From positions 310,001 through 374,000 of the forward strand of contig NZ_CBCPHV010000003.1 in assembly GCF_965118635.1 (NCBI RefSeq): a stretch of DNA of 64,000 nt. The letters run 5' to 3'. The notes under the pieces are model-generated. The model did not search any database. It saw only the letters and a program-made list of their open reading frames with translations, and was not told the DNA's origin. The stretch is from Empedobacter brevis_A. Its GTDB lineage: Bacteria; Bacteroidota; Bacteroidia; Flavobacteriales; Weeksellaceae. The translations under genes and the position numbers were made by a program. Positions 58,086 through 64,000 of this stretch are shown here, piece by piece. Position 1 is the stretch's first letter; the number at the start of each line of letters is the position of its first letter.

Positions 58086-59990
58086 ATGATTAATGATTTT
58101 AGAATTCAATCTTTTTCTGAATATAAAAAAGAGTATAAAAAGAGTGTAAAAGATCCAGAAAAATTTTGGGATAAGATTGCTGAAAACTTTGTTTGGCATC
58201 AAAAATGGGAAAAAACGCTTGAGTACGATTTCGAAAATGCAGATTTCAAATGGTTTCAAGGCGGAAAATTAAATATTACTGAAAATGTTTTAGATCGTCA
58301 TTTAGAAAAAAATGGAAATAAAACAGCTCTAATTTGGGAACCAAATAATCCGCTAGAAGAAACTAGAATTATTACTTATCGACAATTACATTCAAAAGTT
58401 TGTCAATTTGCGAATGTTTTAAAAAATAATGGAATCCAAAAAGGAGATCGTGTGTGTATCTACATGCCAATGATTCCTGAATTGGCAATTGCTTTATTAG
58501 CTTGTGCAAGAGTAGGAGCAGTGCATTCAATTGTTTTTGCAGGTTTTTCTTCCTCAGCAATAGCTTCTCGTATCAATGATTCTCAATGTAAAATTTTGAT
58601 AACAGCAAACGAAGTTTACCGTGGAACAAAATCGATTAATTTAAAAGCAATTTGTGACGAAGCCTTAAAAGATTGTCCATCTGTGCAAACTTGTATAGTT
58701 TATCGTCGAGCTATAGAACCTACTTCTATGGTTGGTGGAAGAGATAAATTTTGGATTGATGAAATGCATAAAGTAGATGACAATTGTCCTGCCGAAATTA
58801 TGGACGCAGAGGATCCTTTATTTATTTTATATACATCTGGTTCTACAGGAAAGCCAAAAGGAATGGTGCATACATGTGGCGGTTATATGGTAGAAACGGC
58901 ATATTCATTCGATAATATTTTCCAGATGGATCAAAATGATATTTATTGGTGCACAGCAGATATCGGTTGGATTACAGGACATAGCTATATTATTTATGGA
59001 CCTTTGGCTTGCGGAGCAACTTCTGTAATGTTCGAAGGAATTCCAAGCTTCCCAGACTTTGGACGTTTTTGGGAAATTGTAGAAAAATTAAAAGTTACTC
59101 ATTTCTATACAGCTCCAACAGCTGTTCGTTCATTAGCACGAGAATCTCTAGATTATGTCGAAAAATATGATTTATCTAGTCTTAAAGTTTTAGGTTCTGT
59201 AGGAGAACCAATCAACGAAGAAGCATGGCACTGGTTAAATGATTATATAGGAAAAGGTAATTGCCCAATTGTTGATACTTGGTGGCAAACAGAAACAGGT
59301 TCTATAATGATTTCGCCATTAGCAGGAATTACGCCGCTTCGTCCAACGTTTGCAACTTTACCTTTACCAGGTATTCAGCCTGTTTTAATGGATGATAACG
59401 GACAAGAAGTAGAAACAATAAACGAAAAAGCAGAAGGACGTTTGGCGATCAAATTTCCTTGGCCTTCTATGGCAAGAACGATTTATGGTGATCATAAACG
59501 TTACATAGAAACCTATTTTTCTACTTTTCCAGGTTATTATTTTACAGGAGATGGAGCATATCGTGATGCGATGGATAATTACAGAATTACAGGTCGAGTA
59601 GATGATGTTGTAATCGTTTCTGGACATAATTTGGGAACAGCACCAGTTGAAAATGCAATTAATCAAAATGAAGCTGTTGCAGAAAGTGCTGTAGTTGGTT
59701 TTCCTCATGATATAAAAGGAAATGCATTATATGCTTATGTAATTTTGCAAGATGGAATAGAAGGTTCAAAAGAATTAGAAGATATAATTAAAAATGAAGT
59801 TTCTAAATTAATCGGTCCAATTGCAAAACCAGATAAAATACATTTTGTACCTGGATTACCAAAAACACGAAGCGGAAAAATTATGCGTAGAATTTTAAGA
59901 AAAATTGCAAGCGATGAAACGGATTTTGGAGATACATCAACATTGTTAGATCCAGAAATTGTAACAATCATTCAAAACGGAAAAATATAG
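58086..59990 (+). CDS. acs: Acetyl-CoA synthetase (acetate-CoA ligase)
   Basis: A 634-residue ANL-superfamily enzyme that activates acetate with ATP and CoA. It has the adenylate motif YTSGSTGKPKGMVH (near 255-268), DIGWITGHSYI, the acetate-pocket DTWWQTETGS block, and the C-terminal LPKTRSGKIMRR with the regulatory Lys that can be acetylated. Length is typical of Acs (about 650), not of the propionyl or acetoacetyl versions, though close relatives cannot be excluded. Monocistronic. Confidence 0.93.
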   Translation: MINDFRIQSFSEYKKEYKKSVKDPEKFWDKIAENFVWHQKWEKTLEYDFENADFKWFQGGKLNITENVLDRHLEKNGNKTALIWEPNNPLEETRIITYRQLHSKVCQFANVLKNNGIQKGDRVCIYMPMIPELAIALLACARVGAVHSIVFAGFSSSAIASRINDSQCKILITANEVYRGTKSINLKAICDEALKDCPSVQTCIVYRRAIEPTSMVGGRDKFWIDEMHKVDDNCPAEIMDAEDPLFILYTSGSTGKPKGMVHTCGGYMVETAYSFDNIFQMDQNDIYWCTADIGWITGHSYIIYGPLACGATSVMFEGIPSFPDFGRFWEIVEKLKVTHFYTAPTAVRSLARESLDYVEKYDLSSLKVLGSVGEPINEEAWHWLNDYIGKGNCPIVDTWWQTETGSIMISPLAGITPLRPTFATLPLPGIQPVLMDDNGQEVETINEKAEGRLAIKFPWPSMARTIYGDHKRYIETYFSTFPGYYFTGDGAYRDAMDNYRITGRVDDVVIVSGHNLGTAPVENAINQNEAVAESAVVGFPHDIKGNALYAYVILQDGIEGSKELEDIIKNEVSKLIGPIAKPDKIHFVPGLPKTRSGKIMRRILRKIASDETDFGDTSTLLDPEIVTIIQNGKI

Positions 59991-60066
59991 GATCTTTTTT
60001 CCAAAAAAATATAGATTAATTCGTATTGAAATTCGTTTTTATAGCCGATATTCAATACGAATTTTT

Positions 60067-60074
60067 TATTTTTG
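60067..60074 (+). promoter_or_regulatory. -7 box of the O-methyltransferase gene
   Basis: TATTTTTG fits TAnnTTTG, 18 bp before the ATG at 60092. It supports that ATG over a TTG at 60026, which would lie upstream of the promoter. Confidence 0.5.
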
Positions 60075-60091
60075 TAGACTTTTTTAAAGGT

Positions 60092-60739
60092 ATGATAAAT
60101 ATTTCACCAATATTAGAATCTTATTTGGATCATCACGCAGATCAAGAACCAGAAATCTTGAGCCGTTTACGTGTTGAAACGTATCAATGTACAACGCAGC
60201 CGCACATGATTTCGGGCGAATATCAAGGTCGTTTGTTAAGTATTTTATCAAAGATTTTAGCTCCGAAAAAGATTTTAGAATTAGGCACTTTTACAGGTTA
60301 TGCAACATTGTGTTTAGCAGAAGGTTTAACTGCTGATGGAAAAATCATAACAATGGATAAAAATGATGAGTTAGAATATCTTTGCAGAAAATATTTTGAT
60401 GAATCAGAATTTGCTTCAAAAATTGATTTCAGAATAAAAGATGCACGAGAAGAGTTGAATACAATTGAAAAAGATTCTGTAGATTTAGCTTTTATTGATG
60501 CTGATAAAGAGAGTTATCCTTATTATTTCGAGAAGGTTTTAGAACTTCTTCGTCCTGGTGGAACTATGTTGGTTGACAATGTATTGTGGTACGGAAAAGT
60601 GATGATGGAAGAAGAAGATAAAAAAGATCCTTCGACAAAAATTTTGAAAGAATTTAATGAAATGGTAACAAAAGACGAACGTGTTGAGTCGATTATTTTA
60701 CCAATTCGTGATGGAATTACATTAATTCGAAAAAAATAA
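60092..60739 (+). CDS. SAM-dependent O-methyltransferase (Methyltransf_3 type)
   Basis: 215 residues from the ATG at 60092. A class I Rossmann methyltransferase of the catechol/caffeoyl-CoA type. SAM-binding motif I is ILELGTFTGYATLCLAEGL (near 60-78); metal-binding Asp appears in DLAFIDADKESY and the paired Asp-Asn in MLVDNVLWYGKV. Small-phenolic substrates are typical, but bacterial ones vary. It overlaps the NlpC/P60 gene by 1 bp (TAATG). Confidence 0.88.
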   Translation: MINISPILESYLDHHADQEPEILSRLRVETYQCTTQPHMISGEYQGRLLSILSKILAPKKILELGTFTGYATLCLAEGLTADGKIITMDKNDELEYLCRKYFDESEFASKIDFRIKDAREELNTIEKDSVDLAFIDADKESYPYYFEKVLELLRPGGTMLVDNVLWYGKVMMEEEDKKDPSTKILKEFNEMVTKDERVESIILPIRDGITLIRKK

Positions 60740-61500
60740 TGAAGTACGCCATTTGTCAAGTAAGTGTTGCGCCATTGCGTTCCGAAGCAAGAGATTCATC
60801 AGAAATGGTGAGTCAAGTTTTATTTGGAGAAAAATTAATTATTTTAGAAGAATTAGAAAAATGGTCAAAAGTTCAATTGACTTTTGATGGTTACGAAGGT
60901 TGGCTTGATCCGAAACAAATCGTAGAAATTTCTGAAGAAGAATTTAATCAAGATTTGATAGAGAAATTCGCTATAAATCCTTACAATCATGCAATGGAAA
61001 ATGGCTTGCCAATGACTTTAACAATTGGAGCTGAATTGAGCAGATTGTATGAAAGTAAAATCAAAATTGGTTCAAAATGTTTTGAATATTTTGGTGTATA
61101 TACTTCTGGCAAAAAATCGAAAGATCAATTAGTCGAAATTGCAAAAGCTTACCTAAATGTTCCTTATTTATGGGGCGGAAAATCTTCATTTGGAATTGAT
61201 TGTTCTGGATTAACGCAACAAGTTTACAAGATAGGAGGTTATAAAATTCCAAGAGATGCTTATCAGCAAGCAGAAATGGGAGATGTTTTGAGCTTTTTAG
61301 AAGAAGCAGATCCTGGAGATTTAGCCTTTTTTGATAATGCAGAAGGGCGAATAATTCATGTTGGAATTATGTGCGGTAATGGAAAAGTTTTACATGCACA
61401 CGGAAAAGTTCGCATTGATCCTATAGATACGAATGGAATTTTCAATACAGATTCTCAAAAATATTCGCACAAACTGCGATGCATTCGTAAGATTATTTAA
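60739..61500 (+). CDS. NlpC/P60 cell-wall endopeptidase with SH3 domains
   Basis: 253 residues. The first half holds SH3b-like domains (about 1-65 and 70-125). The C-terminal papain-like domain has catalytic Cys155 (GIDCSGLTQQ), His207 (IIHVGIMCGN) and a third residue near 219 (HAHGKVRID). It hydrolyses gamma-D-Glu-diaminopimelate links in stem peptides, as in Bacteroides BtYkfC-like enzymes that recycle muropeptides. No signal peptide is seen, which favours a cytoplasmic recycling role (inference). Confidence 0.9.
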   Translation: MKYAICQVSVAPLRSEARDSSEMVSQVLFGEKLIILEELEKWSKVQLTFDGYEGWLDPKQIVEISEEEFNQDLIEKFAINPYNHAMENGLPMTLTIGAELSRLYESKIKIGSKCFEYFGVYTSGKKSKDQLVEIAKAYLNVPYLWGGKSSFGIDCSGLTQQVYKIGGYKIPRDAYQQAEMGDVLSFLEEADPGDLAFFDNAEGRIIHVGIMCGNGKVLHAHGKVRIDPIDTNGIFNTDSQKYSHKLRCIRKII

Positions 61501-61516
61501 ATCTTTTTACTTTTTA

Positions 61517-62293
61517 CTAAGCTAGTAAATTATTAATAAACGCAACTGTTTTGTCTAAAGTAGGAATTCGATTTTCTTTGTAAGGTGTATGTTTCGCATC
61601 AGGAACAAGATAACTTTCTTTTGTACCTTTTACATTATTGATAATTCCATTTACTTGCTCAATCGTTCCAAATTCATCATCAATTCCTTGAATGACCAAA
61701 GTCGGACATTCTATATTTTTTAGTTCTTTTCGAATATCAAAATCAATAAAGTCTGGACGTAACCAAGTTTTTGTCCACATTTCAAAAACCTTTTCGGTAT
61801 TATCACCATGATATTTTGTTAATCGTTCTTTTAGATTTGTATCGCGATAAGCAACAACAGCATCTTTAATTCCGTTTAATGTAGCTTCTTCTACAATAAT
61901 ATGCGAACCAACGACAATAATTCCTGTCAGATTTTGATGATATTTCGAAGCATAGAGTAAAGCAATTGTTCCGCCATCGCTATGTCCAAATAAAATAATT
62001 TCTTTGAAATTGAAATGTCGAACCAAATCATTCAAAAAATCAGCTTCATCGTGCATATACGTTAATTCGCGACGATCAATTGTAAAAGGAGATGATTTTC
62101 CATAACCTTTTCTATCGTAAATAAATAAATTACAATCTGTTTTTTCAGCAACTTCTTTTGGGAAATCTCGCCAAAGTTGAGTACAACCTAATGAATCGTG
62201 CAAGAAAATAAGTGTTGGTCTTTCAGGATTTATTTCATGATGATAATAATGAATATTAGCATTACTAATTTCTAAACTCTTTTCTATTTCCAT
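61517..62293 (-). CDS. Alpha/beta hydrolase
   Basis: 258 residues. Oxyanion region LHDSLGC is near 31-37, the nucleophile elbow is GHSDGG with Ser105, the acid is probably Asp214-215 (QGIDDEFG region), and the catalytic His is His235 in DAKHTP. Its cap is short. Substrate unknown; this subgroup contains esterases and C-C hydrolases. It is transcribed alone, 89 bp from gmk. No signal peptide. Confidence 0.85.
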   Translation of the reverse strand: MEIEKSLEISNANIHYYHHEINPERPTLIFLHDSLGCTQLWRDFPKEVAEKTDCNLFIYDRKGYGKSSPFTIDRRELTYMHDEADFLNDLVRHFNFKEIILFGHSDGGTIALLYASKYHQNLTGIIVVGSHIIVEEATLNGIKDAVVAYRDTNLKERLTKYHGDNTEKVFEMWTKTWLRPDFIDFDIRKELKNIECPTLVIQGIDDEFGTIEQVNGIINNVKGTKESYLVPDAKHTPYKENRIPTLDKTVAFINNLLA

Positions 62294-62330
62294 TTTACGT
62301 ACTGATTTTTTCGAAAGCTAAAGATAACAA

Positions 62331-62362
62331 AAATGCCTCGATATTATTCATTCGAGGCATTT
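62331..62362 (-). terminator. Terminator of yicC-gmk
   Basis: An 11-bp perfect stem (62331-62341 with 62352-62362) with a 10-nt loop; on the minus strand it is followed by a T-rich tract. It lies 20 bp past the gmk stop. Confidence 0.75.
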
Positions 62363-62382
62363 GTATTGTTAATGTTTTAGAA

Positions 62383-62952
62383 TTATTTTTTGATAAAATC
62401 TGTAATAATTTCTAACGTTTTTGCTTTTGCAGTTTCCAAATCGTCGTTCAATAAAATGACATCAAATTCTTTGGCTTTTTCCATTTCAATTCCGGCTTTG
62501 TCCAAACGTTGTTTCAATTTATCTTCGCTTTCTGTATTACGAGAAATCAAACGTTGTTTCAGAATTTCCAATGAAGGTGGATTCACAAAAACCGTTAAAC
62601 ATTCATCTCCGTACAATTTTTTGATATTTAATGCACCAATAACATCAATGTCAAAAATCACAGAATTTCCTTCTGATGTAATACGATCAACTTCAGATTT
62701 TAAAGTTCCATAAAAATTATCGCGGTAAACTTCTTCGTATTCTACAAATTCGTCTTTTGCAATTTTTGTCTTAAATTCTTCTGTTGTTAAGAAATAATAG
62801 TCTTCTCCGTGAGCTTCACCTTCGCGTTTATCTCTAGTTGTACAAGAAATAGAAAATTTGATATTTTCTAATTGCTCTAAAGCGTAGCGAACCAAAGTTG
62901 TTTTCCCTGCACCAGATGGAGCTGAAAAGACAATTAATTTTCCTTTTTTCAT
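62383..62952 (-). CDS. gmk: Guanylate kinase
   Basis: 189 residues, phosphorylating GMP to GDP. The P-loop SAPSGAGKTTL is at 10-20; the GMP-binding block includes SCTTRDKREGEAHGEDYYFL with Arg and Tyr contacts; FVEYEEVYRDNFYGT follows, then the lid with RLISRNTES. The start overlaps the yicC-type stop by 1 nt (TAATG), so the two are translationally coupled, a pairing found in many bacteria. Confidence 0.96.
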   Translation of the reverse strand: MKKGKLIVFSAPSGAGKTTLVRYALEQLENIKFSISCTTRDKREGEAHGEDYYFLTTEEFKTKIAKDEFVEYEEVYRDNFYGTLKSEVDRITSEGNSVIFDIDVIGALNIKKLYGDECLTVFVNPPSLEILKQRLISRNTESEDKLKQRLDKAGIEMEKAKEFDVILLNDDLETAKAKTLEIITDFIKK

Positions 62953-63812
62953 TATAAAATGTTTAGCGATTGTTCTTTAATTTTTTCTAATTCATCTTTC
63001 ATCTGAACAACAATTTTTTGCATTTCAGAATGATTTGATTTAGAACCTAATGTATTGATTTCTCGACCAATTTCTTGTGAAATAAAGCCTAATTTTTTTC
63101 CGTTTGATTGATTTCCTGCTAATTCTTTCAAGAAATATTCGCAATGATTTTTTAAACGAACTTTTTCTTCAGTAATATCTAATTTTTCGACATAAAAAAT
63201 TAATTCTTGTTCAAATCGGTTTTGATCAATATCAACTTTTACTTCTTCCAAACGTTTATTGAAACGTTCTTTTATAGTTTCAATTCGTTCTTTTTCAAAA
63301 GGAACAACTTGTGTTAAAAGCTCAAGAATATTATTCAAATTTAAAGTCAAATATTTTTCAAGAACTTTTCCTTCGTCTAATCTGAATTGGTTCAAAGCAT
63401 CAATTGCTTCAATAATTGTGGCACGAATTTGATTCCATTCGTCTTCACCCAAATCATCTTGTGTATATGAAATAACGTCTGGAAGGCGCATTACCACAGG
63501 TAACAATTCTCCATCAGTCACATTTGGTGTGATTGATTTGAATTCTTCCATATAACTTTTGATTAATTCAGCATTTATATTTTGATTTCTTGCAGCAGGA
63601 TTTAACTCTACCAACATCGAAAAATCAACTTTTCCACGTTGAACTTTTTCTGAAATAAGGTTTCTGATTTCTAATTCTTTTTCACGATAAAAAGAAGGAA
63701 TTCGAGTATTCAAATCCAATGTTTTACTGTTTAAAGAACGGATTTCTATCGTTACTTTTTTCTCAGGTAATTCCAATACGGCTTTACCGTAACCTGTCAT
63801 AGATGCTATCAT
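62952..63812 (-). CDS. YicC/YloC-family endoribonuclease
   Basis: 286 residues. It opens with IASMTGYGKAVLELPEKKVTIEIRSLNSKTLDLN style sequence, the family signature (MTGYG at 5-9, then RSLNSK at 26-31). The C-terminal DUF1732 region contains DITEEKVRLKNHCEYFLKEL and ends with SNHSEMQKIVVQMKDELEKIKEQ. Family members are metal-dependent RNA endonucleases (E. coli YicC). It heads the operon with gmk; -7 box at 63832-63839. Confidence 0.9.
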   Translation of the reverse strand: MIASMTGYGKAVLELPEKKVTIEIRSLNSKTLDLNTRIPSFYREKELEIRNLISEKVQRGKVDFSMLVELNPAARNQNINAELIKSYMEEFKSITPNVTDGELLPVVMRLPDVISYTQDDLGEDEWNQIRATIIEAIDALNQFRLDEGKVLEKYLTLNLNNILELLTQVVPFEKERIETIKERFNKRLEEVKVDIDQNRFEQELIFYVEKLDITEEKVRLKNHCEYFLKELAGNQSNGKKLGFISQEIGREINTLGSKSNHSEMQKIVVQMKDELEKIKEQSLNIL

Positions 63813-63831
63813 AATTGTAAAATTATGCGAG

Positions 63832-63839
63832 CAAAATTA
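63832..63839 (-). promoter_or_regulatory. -7 box of yicC-gmk
   Basis: TAATTTTG on the minus strand, 20 bp before the ATG at 63812. Confidence 0.5.
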
Positions 63840-63968
63840 CAATAAATTAACGTAATGCGAAGTGAATTATCAGCTTTAATCATTTTAAAGTTTAACATTT
63901 CGCTAAAATTTTGATGAACTTAAAACATTTATCTTTAACAAAATTCAAACAATAATTATACTTACACT

Positions 63969-64000
63969 ATGACAAATCAAGAATTGTATAAAGGAATCGC
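63969..64000 (+). CDS. Start of a gene cut by the window end
   Basis: An ATG at 63969 opens a frame reading MTNQELYKGI that runs past base 64000. It lies divergent to yicC at a normal distance for a gene start. Too little is visible to name a product, and the start is not proven. Confidence 0.35.
   Translation, partial: MTNQELYKGI

Overview
The window looks like chromosomal backbone from a low-GC member of the Bacteroidota, most likely a flavobacterium (Weeksellaceae/Flavobacteriaceae type; this placement is inference). The signs are AT-rich coding sequence, hardly any Shine-Dalgarno sequences, many TAnnTTTG-type -7 promoter boxes, a type IX secretion (T9SS) cargo protein, a PID-type C-terminal sorting signal, OmpA proteins with thrombospondin type 3 repeats, and the ridA/pdxA/DUF177/rpmF/accBC neighbourhood. 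No insertion sequence, prophage, CRISPR array or resistance island is visible.

Layout. 1-900: a broken gene tail, then five identical tandem tRNA-Val(TAC) genes on the minus strand, with a terminator and one strong promoter. 980-4361: a flippase-like membrane protein and an SDR / ElaA-type acetyltransferase / SGNH-like operon. 4525-9237: a short Gre-type factor facing a minus-strand operon (yyaL-like, a HEAT-repeat gene broken by an in-frame TAG, tag, an EamA transporter). 9314-10813: putP. 11041-18440: a compact run of mutL, two rhomboid genes, an EEP phosphatase, a HerA-like ATPase and a DnaQ-GIY-YIG fusion. 18537-22224: an OmpA-type porin, folK and sppA. 22393-28281: the cell-elongation operon mreB-mreC-mreD-PBP2-rodA. 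28338-32051: a TlpA-type thioredoxin, a small PID-CTERM-like protein and a T9SS cargo protein. 32143-35764: clpX, clpP and tig. 36047-43550: accC, accB, rpmF, a DUF177 gene, pdxA, a membrane protein, ridA and an lptD-like gene. 43578-48625: an amidase with SPOR-like repeats, an MCE protein and a split Fe-S (CCG) reductase module with a HAD gene inside. 48778-53960: an unknown conserved protein, LemA-TPM-TPM, dgt, a SAT1-like acetyltransferase and a secreted unknown. 54007-63812: a SpoU methyltransferase, mutS, an M48 lipoprotein protease, acs, an O-methyltransferase, an NlpC/P60 hydrolase, an alpha/beta hydrolase, gmk and a yicC-type RNase. 63969 to the end: the first codons of another gene.

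Working together: mre/PBP2/rodA, the amidase and the NlpC/P60 enzyme build and remodel peptidoglycan. The LptD-like, MCE and OmpA proteins serve the outer membrane. tig/clpP/clpX, SppA, the rhomboids and the M48 protease handle protein quality. mutS and mutL give mismatch repair, but this MutL differs from the published endonuclease motifs at two places. No whole exotic system is evident. The least ordinary items are the T9SS cargo/PID-CTERM pair, the MutL and GIY-YIG active-site substitutions, the enlarged RodA, the HEAT gene with an internal stop, and the HAD gene inside the Fe-S module.
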